From Chloroflexota bacterium (lineage in GTDB: Bacteria > Chloroflexota > Anaerolineae > Aggregatilineales > Phototrophicaceae), in the NCBI GenBank assembly GCA_026707745.1, contig JAPOWG010000023.1, positions 55,833-119,832 on the forward strand: a stretch of 64,000 bases of DNA. The letters are read 5' to 3'. The notes under the pieces were generated by a model. That model ran no database searches, was not told the origin of the DNA, and saw nothing but the letters and a program-made list of their open reading frames with translations. Made by a program: the position numbers and the translations under genes. Shown piece by piece: positions 24,559 through 33,434 of this stretch (position 1 is the first letter of the stretch; each line of letters begins with the position of its first letter).

Positions 24559-26727
24559 ATGGGAAAGCCAACCTCATCGCCCTCAATTGTCGCGCCACCA
24601 ATGGCATTGTTGGCGCTGGCTATTGTCGGAATCGCGGCATTGCTTGCGGCTGCAACCGTCAGTTCCGCCGGCTGTGATGAAGCCGGAAGTCTGACACGTG
24701 AAACCTACCTCCCCGATGGCTCTGCCCGAGCCAGATATTTCACGCTTTATCTCCCACCTTGCTATGAGATTTCGAAAGGGACATATCCTCTGCTAATTCT
24801 GCTGCACGGTTCCAATGCGGATGACAAGCAATGGCTGCGCCTGGGTTTCATTAAAGCGCTGGAAGCTGCGATACAATCCGGCGCTTCACCGCCCATGATC
24901 GTTGTTTTGCCCTTTGGCGACGCTATTGCCAACGAGAATTACTTTGGCGGGGTGGGCTACGATTCGCTCCTGATTGACCAATTGGATCATGTCCAGCAGC
25001 GATATCGCAGCGACGGCAGAACAGCCATAGGCGGCATTTCGCGTGGGGGATTCTGGGCATATCATGTGGGGCTGCGTTTCCCGGGTCGGTTCGTGGCGAT
25101 CGGCGGGCATAGCCCGTTTTTCGACCCTATTCATGTCGAGCCTCGATACAACCCGCTTGAGTTGGCGCGGTCGCAGGACCTTGGCGCCGATACGCGGCTG
25201 TGGCTGGATCGCGGTTCAAGAGACTTCGCGGCGGACGGTGTTGATCAGATGCATGTGATCTTGAGGGATCGCGACGTCGATCATCAATATGTTGTTTACC
25301 GCGGCGCCGGGCACGACGAAGCCTCCTGGGAGCGAAATATTCCCGATTACCTGGCCTTTTACAGCGCGGCGCTTATGGATTCGCCGCCGTACAATTCACA
25401 AGCCGAGCGGAGAACAGAAACTGGCAAGGAATTGTGGATGCCCGCTGCTGCTTTCGCTGCGCTACAGACGTCGATTGGGCGAGACCAACTGGATGCGATG
25501 CTCGCTGGTGGTTTCGATCGGCAATTGATTTTGAGCGAATCTGCAGCGCTTCGGTTACGGGAACATGGCATTGAACTGCATGGTGATACGCGAATCGTCG
25601 AAGACGAAAACCTGGAGCGCCAACTCTGGCGGGACAAGCTCAACTTCACTTTGCTTCCATTTGATGAATTGCGCCTGCGCCTCCGCCCATTGTGGCTGGA
25701 CGGGAAAGCCGTCGTCGACCAAATAGACGACTATCCGTTGATTTTTGATAGTGGCGCGCCTAACTATCATGAGGGCAGTTTAACGCGCATTACTCTGTCC
25801 GGCACAACCGCGATTGCGCGGCAGACAAGAACAGCGATTGATGCGATTGGCGTGGAGGCGGCCGCAAGCGGCATCCGCGATTACGTGTCGGCGTCGGACT
25901 ATTTCCATGTGACCAACGAAGCGCCTCTGGCCGACTCCTGCCCACAATTTAACGACAAGGTCTTGGGCGGCGCGAACAGCCTGTGCATGAAACGCGAACA
26001 CGCCAGTCTCTTTGATATCTTGAATGTCGACGTGGTTGATTTGACGGGTAATCACATCAATGACTTTGGTTACGACGCCTTTGAAGACACGCTAATGCTA
26101 TTTGAAGAGACAGGAATGAAAATTGTCGGCGGAGGTCGCAGCCGGGACGATGCCGGGAAACCCCTGATTCTCTCGCACAACGGCAATAATGTCGCCTGGC
26201 TCGCCTGTAACGCGATTGGTCCCTATTATGCCTTGGTGAACGAAGATCCGAGCGCGCTCGGCGGCCTGCGACCAGGGGCTGCGTTTTGTGACCGCGCCTG
26301 GCTAAAAGACAACTTGCCCGTGCTGGCAGCGCAAAACGATCTGGTCCTGCTGACCGTTCACTACCAGGAATTCGAGTCTTATACACCGACGGCGGGACAA
26401 CGAGCCGATTTCCGCGCATTTGCCGAGTGGGGCGCTGATGTTGTCATTGGCACCGCGGAGCACAAGCCGATGACCTTTGAATTCTACGGAACGCGCCGCG
26501 GCGAAACGGCCTTCATACACTTTGGACTGGGCAATCTGTATTTTGATCAGAGTTTTTGGGGAAATAAGCGCTTCTTCTTGGACACGCTTTACGTTTATGC
26601 CAGTAAACTGGTAGCGGTGGAACTGTTTCCAGGCGTCATCGACGATCAAGCGCGCCCTCGCTTGCTTGTAGACGACGATCAGTTCAACTTCTTGCATTAT
26701 ATGATGATTCAACAGAACGGATTCTAG
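24559..26727 (+). CDS. secreted or membrane-anchored esterase-CapA fusion protein
   Basis: A 722-residue protein with an N-terminal hydrophobic helix (PMALLALAIVGIAALLAAATV, about 14-34). Residues 50-275 form an esterase-D-like alpha/beta hydrolase: LLILLHGSNADD, the nucleophile elbow GGISRGGF (Ser161) and the probable catalytic His252 (GAGHDE). Residues 290-400 resemble a small binding-protein-like domain with LLPFDELRLRLRPLWLDG. Residues 410-690 form a CapA/PgsA metallophosphatase-like domain: LSGTTAIAR, TNEAP, TGNHINDFG (496-504), VHYQEFE, GTAEHKPM and GLGNLYFDQ. CapA proteins take part in poly-gamma-glutamate or related surface polymers. The fusion suggests coupled ester hydrolysis and polymer handling outside the cell. 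It precedes the GH3 gene by 32 bases. Confidence 0.82.
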   Translation: MGKPTSSPSIVAPPMALLALAIVGIAALLAAATVSSAGCDEAGSLTRETYLPDGSARARYFTLYLPPCYEISKGTYPLLILLHGSNADDKQWLRLGFIKALEAAIQSGASPPMIVVLPFGDAIANENYFGGVGYDSLLIDQLDHVQQRYRSDGRTAIGGISRGGFWAYHVGLRFPGRFVAIGGHSPFFDPIHVEPRYNPLELARSQDLGADTRLWLDRGSRDFAADGVDQMHVILRDRDVDHQYVVYRGAGHDEASWERNIPDYLAFYSAALMDSPPYNSQAERRTETGKELWMPAAAFAALQTSIGRDQLDAMLAGGFDRQLILSESAALRLREHGIELHGDTRIVEDENLERQLWRDKLNFTLLPFDELRLRLRPLWLDGKAVVDQIDDYPLIFDSGAPNYHEGSLTRITLSGTTAIARQTRTAIDAIGVEAAASGIRDYVSASDYFHVTNEAPLADSCPQFNDKVLGGANSLCMKREHASLFDILNVDVVDLTGNHINDFGYDAFEDTLMLFEETGMKIVGGGRSRDDAGKPLILSHNGNNVAWLACNAIGPYYALVNEDPSALGGLRPGAAFCDRAWLKDNLPVLAAQNDLVLLTVHYQEFESYTPTAGQRADFRAFAEWGADVVIGTAEHKPMTFEFYGTRRGETAFIHFGLGNLYFDQSFWGNKRFFLDTLYVYASKLVAVELFPGVIDDQARPRLLVDDDQFNFLHYMMIQQNGF

Positions 26728-26759
26728 CCATCGTTAGCCCCAATCACAGTCTAATACGT

Positions 26760-28370
26760 TTGATCGCCTGCCTGGCGCATCTGCTGGCCTTGGCTTCGCT
26801 TTCGGCGCAAGTGTCGGAAAAAGCGGATACGTTGCACAATATGACGCTGGAGCAAAAAGTTGCGCAGATGTTCATGGTGAGCTTCTTCGGCGCGCAACTG
26901 ACAGAAACGGAATCGGCTTTCTTGCGCGAGGTACAACCGGGCGCGGCTGTACTCTTCGGCCGCAATGTTGAATCGCCCGAACAGGTGACGGCACTGACGA
27001 ATTCATACCAGCAAGAGATCATGAGCTGGGGCGGCTTGCCGCTGCTGATCGCAGTGGATCAAGAGGGCGGGCCTATCCAGCATCTGCAAGAGGGTTTCAC
27101 GCGCTTCCCAGCCCCCATGTTGCTAACCGCCACGCAAGACGAAGACCTGGCCTACGATGTTGGCGCGGCTATGGCCGCCGAGATGCGCGCGGTTGGCGTC
27201 AACATGAATCTGGCGCCGGTCGGAGATTTGCTGACTAACGCCTTCAATCCCATCATCGACCGCCGAGCATTCGGCAGCGATCCGAAAATGGTCGCTCCGA
27301 TTCTGATGAATTTCATACGCGGCTTGCAAGACAATGGAGTGGTAGCCACAGTCAAGCATTTTCCCGGTCATGGCGATACCAGCGAAGACTCACACCTGGA
27401 GTTGCCCGCGATCCACCACGACCGACGTCGGTTGGATTCGGTTGAATTGCGACCATTCGTCGCTGCATTCGACGCCGGTGTCAGTACTGTGATGGTGGCG
27501 CATATTTGGTTCAGCGCCTTTGATGCCGAACCCCTGCCTGCATCTTTGTCCGTTAATGTAGTGGAAGGCTTGCTGCGGGAAGAGTTGGGATACGATGGTT
27601 TAATCATGACCGATGCGCTGGATATGGATGCTGTCGACACCAGATACGACGCCAGCGAGGCCTCGATCCGGGCCATCAAAGCGGGCAACGATTTGATCGC
27701 GATCGGCGCGCATGTGGGCACGCAACGGATACGCAAGGCGATTAGCGATGTGGTCGCGGCCGTGCGCGCCGGGCATATCACGCTCGAGCGCATAGACGAT
27801 TCGGTAGAGCGCATTATTCGGGTCAAACAGCATTACGGTGTATTGGATTGGAGCCCGTTAGATCCGGATACGACGCGCGAACGGTTGGACCTGTTGGCGC
27901 ACGATCGTCTGGTGACGTATTTGTTCGAACGGGGTGTAACTGTGCTCGACTCGCAGGATATGATACCGGTTCAGGGCAAGGTGCTGTTTGTTTATCCAGG
28001 CACGCGTCCACGCATACGACGAGAATGCGATCGCCGCGTGGAGGAGCATGAATTCCTCTCCGTCTCCGGGTCGCCGAAGGAAGGGGAATTGACTTGGGCG
28101 AGCGAAGCTGCGCAGGAAGCCGATACGGTGGCCGTTTTCACCTTGAACAACATTGACGATCCCCGGCAAATCCAACTGGTCGAGGCGATGCCGGCGCATA
28201 AGACGATTCTGGTGACGTTGTGGAATCCGATAGAAATGTTCATCTATCCCGAGCTTGCGGCTTATGTGCAGGGATATAGCCCCATGTCCCGCGCGACGAA
28301 GGTCATTTGTGAAGTGCTGCTTGGAGAGCGACAGGCCTTCGGTAGCATGCCGCTAGGCTTTGCGAGCTAG
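26760..28370 (+). CDS. glycoside hydrolase family 3, NagZ-like beta-N-acetylhexosaminidase
   Basis: About 536 residues. An N-terminal hydrophobic segment (LIACLAHLLALASLSAQ) looks like a signal peptide. The GH3 TIM barrel follows: AVDQEGGPIQHLQEGF, VNMNLAPVGDLL, the NagZ hallmark KHFPGHGDTSEDSHLELP (about residues 200-217, with the His/Asp acid-base dyad) and the nucleophile Asp in GLIMTDALDMDAV (about 280-292). A C-terminal domain of about 180 residues follows. Such enzymes release N-acetylglucosamine from peptidoglycan fragments. The TTG start at 26760 is uncertain, since the frame is open further upstream into the end of the esterase-CapA gene. The two are probably one transcript. Confidence 0.88.
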   Translation: MIACLAHLLALASLSAQVSEKADTLHNMTLEQKVAQMFMVSFFGAQLTETESAFLREVQPGAAVLFGRNVESPEQVTALTNSYQQEIMSWGGLPLLIAVDQEGGPIQHLQEGFTRFPAPMLLTATQDEDLAYDVGAAMAAEMRAVGVNMNLAPVGDLLTNAFNPIIDRRAFGSDPKMVAPILMNFIRGLQDNGVVATVKHFPGHGDTSEDSHLELPAIHHDRRRLDSVELRPFVAAFDAGVSTVMVAHIWFSAFDAEPLPASLSVNVVEGLLREELGYDGLIMTDALDMDAVDTRYDASEASIRAIKAGNDLIAIGAHVGTQRIRKAISDVVAAVRAGHITLERIDDSVERIIRVKQHYGVLDWSPLDPDTTRERLDLLAHDRLVTYLFERGVTVLDSQDMIPVQGKVLFVYPGTRPRIRRECDRRVEEHEFLSVSGSPKEGELTWASEAAQEADTVAVFTLNNIDDPRQIQLVEAMPAHKTILVTLWNPIEMFIYPELAAYVQGYSPMSRATKVICEVLLGERQAFGSMPLGFAS

Positions 28371-28391
28371 GCGATTGCGATATTGATGGGC

Positions 28392-28397
28392 TATAAT
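28392..28397 (+). promoter_or_regulatory. candidate -10 element upstream of the Clp-like gene
   Basis: A perfect TATAAT 69 bases before the ATG, in the 96-base gap after the GH3 gene; no good -35 is seen at the right distance. Confidence 0.35.
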
Positions 28398-28466
28398 GAG
28401 GCGGCGCGAATCCACTCGCATCTTGATCAACGACGAACGCTGAAATACGCAGGACACAGATAGTCA

Positions 28467-30716
28467 ATGTCTACCCTTAATCCAGATCTCATCTCCAAGG
28501 ACATGGACGCGGTCTTGAACGATGCCGTGCCCATGCTAGGCGAATATCGCAAATCGTCGATCATGCCCGAAATGGTGCTGCTGTCATTGCTACGCCGAGA
28601 AAACACCGCAGCCTGGCGTATGCTCAAGATGTTCGAATCATCGCGCGGTGTTGACCTCGAGCGCTTGGAGCGCCAAGTGAAAGTCGCGATTCAATCCCGT
28701 CGTGATCCCGACGGCAGCCTGGATTTCGTCGCTATTGGCAACAAGAAAGTTTCGCTGAGCCGACAGTCGATCGTACTTCTCGACGACGGGTTAACGATCG
28801 CCAATTCGATGAACGAGCAGAAAATCGATACCGATCATGCCTTGGCGGTACTAGCGGAAACATCGGTCAGCACGGGCGGGATTCTTCGCCAGTTCAGCAT
28901 CACGCCCAAGTCGATTCAAGACGCATACAGCGACGCCAGCAAAATCATCCCTAGCCGCGACGACAGCACCACTGTGGATTACGTCAAACGGGCCAAGCGC
29001 GGATTGCTGCGTGCAGTGCATTTTCGTGAAGATCTGTTGCGCAACATGATCAACGTCTTGACACAGTCGGTCAATCGTCACATCATTTTGATTGGTCCGG
29101 ACGGCGTCGGCAAGCGAACGCTGGCATATAGCCTTGCCTTGCTCATGGCGGAAGACAAGGGACCCAATGGCTTGTCAAATCTGGTACAGATAAGCGAAAC
29201 GGCGCTGCTGGACGGCGATCAGGAGGCCTTCCGCGCTGGCATGAGCGCGGCGCGGCGCGGCATCCTGTTCTTGCCGCTGGTTCATCGTTTCTTCGGCGGC
29301 CCGATCAAAGCCGATTTCAATAAGGCGACGTCGCTGGTGCAAAAAGCTTTTTTGAGCGAAGATCCTGTCGTCATCTGCACCACCAATTTGCAGGATTTTG
29401 AAGCGCGCATACAAAATGTCAGCGCCATTATGGAAAACAGTCAGATTATCCGTGTTGATGAGCCGTCCCTGGACGAAACCGTACATATTCTGGAGACGAT
29501 AGCGCCGCATCTGGAATCGGACTATGAGATTTCCATCGAGCACGACGCGCTGAAAATGGCCGCACGCATGGCGCAGCGCTATTTGACCATCAATCCTTTG
29601 CCGCAAAGTGCCGAGCAATTGCTACATCGCACCGCCGCTATGGTCAATATGGGCAAGCAAGCACATCTTGCCTTCCGCCCGGACAACAACGATGCCAAGC
29701 TTGATGTAGAAGACGTGACCCTGGTGACGAGCCAGATGACCGGCATTCCGGTCACCAAATTGGGTGCTGACGAACGTCTTCGCTATGCCAATATGGTGGA
29801 ACACCTGCGCCAACGTCTTATCGGCCAGGAAGAGGCGGTTCAGTTGGTCAGCCGCGCCATCAAAACGGCGCGCGTTGGACTGAAAGACCCGAGGAGACCG
29901 ATTGGCACCTTCCTGTTCCTGGGTCCTACCGGTATCGGCAAGACCGAAATGGCGCGCGTGCTGGCTGATTTCATGTTCGGCAGCGAAGAAAATCTCTTCC
30001 CGCTGGACATGAGCGAATACAAGGACGAGAGCAGCATCAACCGCTTAATCGGCTCGGCGGTGGGTTATGTCGGCAGCGACGAGGGCGGACAGTTAACCGA
30101 GCGCATTCGGCAGCAACCCTATACCATCGTTTTGCTTGACGAAATTGAAAAGGCGCATCCGCGGATTATGGATGTATTGTTGCAGGTGATGGAAGAGGGC
30201 CGGCTGACCGATGGACGCGGTAATATCGCGCGCTTCAGTGAAGCGGTGGTCATCATGACCAGCAATATCGGCTCCGAGCATTTGATGGTGCGCCAGATTA
30301 CCGACGATTTGCGCGAGCAAATTATGGACCAGGTGCTGGAGTTTCTGCGACCAGAGTTCATCAACCGGCTGGACGAGGTCATCCTTTTCAACGCCTTGAG
30401 CGATGAGGACTTCGTCCTGATCCTCGACTTGCTGATCGAAAAAGAGAACAAGCTGGCGCATGAACGCGGTTTGTCATTGAAGTTCAGCGGCGGCGCCAAG
30501 AAGTGGCTGTTGGAGCAAAATGACGAACCGGAATACGGCGCGCGCCCGCTTCGGCGAATCCTGCGGCGCAATTTGCGGGAACCCTTGGCCGACTTTCTCT
30601 TGCGCTCCAACCCGCCGGAAGGAACAGAGGTTCGCATCAGTGCCAGCCGCAAACGAGGCGGTGGTTTGAAGTTTTCCGCGTATGTTGATGGCGAGGAATT
30701 CCTGGTCGAGGCCTGA
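28467..30716 (+). CDS. Clp/Hsp100-family AAA+ protein with degenerate first ATPase module
   Basis: A 749-residue protein with a Clp N-domain (about 1-155), a first AAA module (about 175-400) and a second AAA module (about 430-725). The second is intact: Walker A GPTGIGKT (486-493), Walker B LLDE (556-559), sensor TSN (598-600), arginine finger R634 in RPEFINRLDE and sensor 2 GARPLRR. The first is degraded: its P-loop reads GPDGVGKR (210-217, Arg in place of Thr/Ser) and the Walker B position reads ILFLPLVHRF without the Asp-Glu pair. No ClpB-type middle domain and no ClpP-binding IGF/LGF loop are seen. An unfolding or remodelling role independent of ClpP is inferred. Confidence 0.85.
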   Translation: MSTLNPDLISKDMDAVLNDAVPMLGEYRKSSIMPEMVLLSLLRRENTAAWRMLKMFESSRGVDLERLERQVKVAIQSRRDPDGSLDFVAIGNKKVSLSRQSIVLLDDGLTIANSMNEQKIDTDHALAVLAETSVSTGGILRQFSITPKSIQDAYSDASKIIPSRDDSTTVDYVKRAKRGLLRAVHFREDLLRNMINVLTQSVNRHIILIGPDGVGKRTLAYSLALLMAEDKGPNGLSNLVQISETALLDGDQEAFRAGMSAARRGILFLPLVHRFFGGPIKADFNKATSLVQKAFLSEDPVVICTTNLQDFEARIQNVSAIMENSQIIRVDEPSLDETVHILETIAPHLESDYEISIEHDALKMAARMAQRYLTINPLPQSAEQLLHRTAAMVNMGKQAHLAFRPDNNDAKLDVEDVTLVTSQMTGIPVTKLGADERLRYANMVEHLRQRLIGQEEAVQLVSRAIKTARVGLKDPRRPIGTFLFLGPTGIGKTEMARVLADFMFGSEENLFPLDMSEYKDESSINRLIGSAVGYVGSDEGGQLTERIRQQPYTIVLLDEIEKAHPRIMDVLLQVMEEGRLTDGRGNIARFSEAVVIMTSNIGSEHLMVRQITDDLREQIMDQVLEFLRPEFINRLDEVILFNALSDEDFVLILDLLIEKENKLAHERGLSLKFSGGAKKWLLEQNDEPEYGARPLRRILRRNLREPLADFLLRSNPPEGTEVRISASRKRGGGLKFSAYVDGEEFLVEA

Positions 30717-30767
30717 CGATACGTGGCCGCTGGCCCTTAACCGCGAGCGCATGAGTCAGAGGTGAGC

Positions 30768-32210
30768 ATGAGAACAATCGATCGTTCGATCTTCAGAAAA
30801 TACGATATTCGCGGCACTGCCAACGGCGAATCCCCACAATTGACACCTGGCATAGCCTACTTGGTTGGCAAGGCTTTGGGCACATATTTGCCACGTCAAT
30901 TTGGCACGCGCAAGATCTTTGTAGGTTCCGACAATCGCCTGTCTTCCGGTCCGCTTAAGGCTGCGATGATCGAAGGACTTGCTTCGACAGGATTGGCGGT
31001 TACCGACATCGGCGAGGTGCTCACACCGACCGTTTACTTCGCTTCGGCCTCTTATGGCGATGCCGGAGCAGGCGTCATGATCACGGGCAGCCACCTGGAT
31101 ACGCGTTACAACGGTATCAAGATGGCCTACTCAAAGCTGGCGCTGGCCGGCGAACAGATTCAAGACGTTTTAAGCATTATCGATGATGGCGCGTTCGCGG
31201 CAGGTGACGGCGAGGTCGAAGAAGACCCAACCATGATTAACCAACACATGACCGAGATTCAGCGTAAGGTTCACATGGAAAAACCGCTGAAAGTGGTGCT
31301 TGACGCGGGCAACGGTTTGTCGGGTACCTATCTGACGCCGGTGTTGCGCGCTCTGGGGTTGGAGGTTGAATGTCTCTACTGTGAACCTGACGGAACCTTC
31401 CCCAATCATTTGCCGAATCCGGAAGATCCCGAAATGACGCGCGACCTGGAGGCGAAAGTTATCGAATTGGGCGCGGACCTGGGCTTGGCCTTCGACGGCG
31501 ATAGCGACCGCTGCGGCTTTATTGACAACCATGGTCACCATATCGCTGCGGATCGACTGCTGGCGCTGCTGTCGCGGGATTTGCTCCGGCGTCACCCCAA
31601 TACGCCGATCGTCTTCGACGTCAAATCGTCGCAGGCGCTCCCCGACGAAATCAAGAAATACGGCGGTATCCCGGTCATGTGGAAGTCGGGACACAGCCTG
31701 ATGAAGCAGAAGATGAACGAGATCGGTTCCCTGCTAGGTGGCGAAGTGAGCGGACATCTCTTCATCGGGGAAAACTACTTCGGCTTCGACGACGCGCCTC
31801 TGGTGGCGCTCAAAACGCTTGAGATCATTAGCAAGTCAGGGCAAACAGTCGCCGAAATCTTTGACGAAATTCCCAAGTTGGTGGCCACGCCGGAGATAAT
31901 ACTGAGCGCGCCGGACGACTTGAAATTCAAGATGATTGACGAAATGACCGCGAGTCTCCAAAACGATTACGAGGTCGTGACAGTCGATGGTGCGCGTGTA
32001 GTCTTTGATAATGGCTGGGGCCTGGTGCGGGCAAGTAATACTCAGCCAGCTGTCACGCTTCGCTTCGAGGCCTATACGCGCGAGCAAATCGTCGAGTACA
32101 TGCGTATATTCAAGGGGCAATTGGACAATTACCCGCAGATCGACCGAGGTCGATTCGATGAGCTTTTGTTCGACTTCAGCTCTGAGTCTCTCCACGGTAC
32201 ACATTCTTGA
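30768..32210 (+). CDS. phosphomannomutase/phosphoglucomutase
   Basis: About 480 residues of the alpha-D-phosphohexomutase superfamily, which interconverts hexose 1- and 6-phosphates for nucleotide-sugar and surface-glycan synthesis. Visible are FRKYDIRGTANGE at the N-terminus, the metal loop AFDGDSDRCGFID (about residues 241-253), the sugar-recognition loop GGEVSGHLFIGENYFGFDD (about 323-341) and the phosphate-binding RASNTQPAVTLRFEA. The catalytic loop is GVMITGSHLDTRYNGIK rather than the usual TASHNP sequence; the phosphoserine is kept. ATG 30768 is preferred over the GTG six bases upstream because AGAGGTG lies well placed before it. It follows the Clp-like gene by 51 bases, and its end overlaps the next gene. 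Confidence 0.88.
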   Translation: MRTIDRSIFRKYDIRGTANGESPQLTPGIAYLVGKALGTYLPRQFGTRKIFVGSDNRLSSGPLKAAMIEGLASTGLAVTDIGEVLTPTVYFASASYGDAGAGVMITGSHLDTRYNGIKMAYSKLALAGEQIQDVLSIIDDGAFAAGDGEVEEDPTMINQHMTEIQRKVHMEKPLKVVLDAGNGLSGTYLTPVLRALGLEVECLYCEPDGTFPNHLPNPEDPEMTRDLEAKVIELGADLGLAFDGDSDRCGFIDNHGHHIAADRLLALLSRDLLRRHPNTPIVFDVKSSQALPDEIKKYGGIPVMWKSGHSLMKQKMNEIGSLLGGEVSGHLFIGENYFGFDDAPLVALKTLEIISKSGQTVAEIFDEIPKLVATPEIILSAPDDLKFKMIDEMTASLQNDYEVVTVDGARVVFDNGWGLVRASNTQPAVTLRFEAYTREQIVEYMRIFKGQLDNYPQIDRGRFDELLFDFSSESLHGTHS

Positions 32211-32923
32211 CCGTGACTTTACGGCGTAATTTCTTCAAAGACATCTATCGCAATCAGGCGGAGCAGTTTGACCGTTTGGTAGCGCGCGAAGACAGGCGCG
32301 GCAATCTGTTTGCGGCGCTTAACGAAATCCATCCTTTGCACGGCGCCAAAGTTGTGGAATTCGGCGCCGGCACCGGACGTGTTACTCGGCTGCTCTCGGT
32401 AGCGGCTGAGGACATATTTGCCTTTGACATCGAGGCGTCGATGTTAGGGCGCGCCCAAAGGGCAATGCGCGCCACCGGTATGACCAACTGGCATCTGTCG
32501 CTTGGCGACAATGGCCGTATGCCGGTCGCGTCGGCCTGCGCCGATTTGGCGATTGAAGGCTGGAGCTTCGCCCATGTGCGTGAGTGGCATCCCAAAACCT
32601 GGCGCGAGCAAAGTGATGCCATGCTCGCCGAAATGGCGCGCGTCCTTAAGCCGGGCGGCACAGCCATCCTTATCGAGACGATGGGCACTGGCAGACGCCA
32701 GCCGCTTGCGTCAACGAACTTGAGACAACTGTATGACCATTGGGAGCAGGAGCAGGGTCTCTCATACCGCTGGATTCGCACCGATTACCAATTTGCCTCT
32801 CCGCAGGAAGCCGACGAATTGATGCGGTTTTTCTTTGGTGATGACCTAGCGGACACATGCCTGGACGGCAAGAGAGTGATTGTGCCGGAGTGCACTGGCA
32901 TCTGGTGGAGGACTTTCGGATGA
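32207..32923 (+). CDS. class I SAM-dependent methyltransferase
   Basis: A 238-residue soluble protein. Motif I is VVEFGAGTGRVTRLLS (about residues 49-64), motif II ends in FAFDIEASML, and LAEMARVLKPGGTAILIETM (about 138-157) is the typical strand after the catalytic site. It starts four bases inside the end of the phosphohexomutase gene with TTG, so it is translationally coupled to it. The substrate is unknown; a glycan- or lipid-linked acceptor would fit the neighbour, but this is conjecture. Confidence 0.83.
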   Translation: MTVTLRRNFFKDIYRNQAEQFDRLVAREDRRGNLFAALNEIHPLHGAKVVEFGAGTGRVTRLLSVAAEDIFAFDIEASMLGRAQRAMRATGMTNWHLSLGDNGRMPVASACADLAIEGWSFAHVREWHPKTWREQSDAMLAEMARVLKPGGTAILIETMGTGRRQPLASTNLRQLYDHWEQEQGLSYRWIRTDYQFASPQEADELMRFFFGDDLADTCLDGKRVIVPECTGIWWRTFG

Positions 32924-32935
32924 GCCCTGGCGACT

Positions 32936-33199
32936 CTAGAATGGGGCGGGCGGAGAAATCCCCTGCGCAAGATAGTTGAATAGGCCCAAAAACATTATGA
33001 CTGTGACTCCGAATACAATCAAAAGGACTCCGTAGATGATTTGTCGCCTGTCCCAACCGCGCGTTCTCTGGATTGGCGTATCTGCCGCGCTTCGCTGAAG
33101 CGTCTTTTGCCAGGTCCGGTCGCGGTCGAAGACCAGGATCAGTCCCCAAATGATGAAGGGACACCCGAAAATGCCTCCAAAACAGAGCGCCGCAATCAC
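32936..33199 (-). CDS. small membrane protein with two membrane segments
   Basis: An 87-residue protein I do not recognise. Two clear hydrophobic segments (ALCFGGIFGCPFIIWGLILVF, about 4-24; IIYGVLLIVFGVTVIMFLGLF, about 54-74) flank a basic polar loop with RDRTWQKTLQRS. The gene converges on the methyltransferase with 12 bases between the stops. It is on its own on this strand. The regular helix-loop-helix pattern argues that it is real; no function can be given. Confidence 0.5.
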   Translation of the reverse strand: MIAALCFGGIFGCPFIIWGLILVFDRDRTWQKTLQRSAADTPIQRTRGWDRRQIIYGVLLIVFGVTVIMFLGLFNYLAQGISPPAPF

Positions 33200-33332
33200 G
33201 TTCTGTCTCCAATAATCCCGACATAAATTCTAGGCAACTTATATCAACCCTTCTGTCACCTGCTTGGTCTCTACCATAGTCGTTTTCACGGGCTTGAACA
33301 GCCCGACGCAAAGTCATCGCGTTGAGGAACTA

Positions 33333-33360
33333 TTGCAAGCTTGTCCATTTCGGTTATCAT
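33333..33360 (+). promoter_or_regulatory. probable promoter of the 33.4 kb gene pair
   Basis: TTGCAA (33333-33338), a 16-base spacer and TATCAT (33355-33360) lie 75 bases before the start at 33435, in an otherwise empty 235-base gap. Confidence 0.5.
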
Positions 33361-33434
33361 GATTGGCTGTAGCAGGGAATAGCGTGGACACGCGCTAGTA
33401 AGGGAAATGCGGTGATTCCCGAATCTATCATCAG

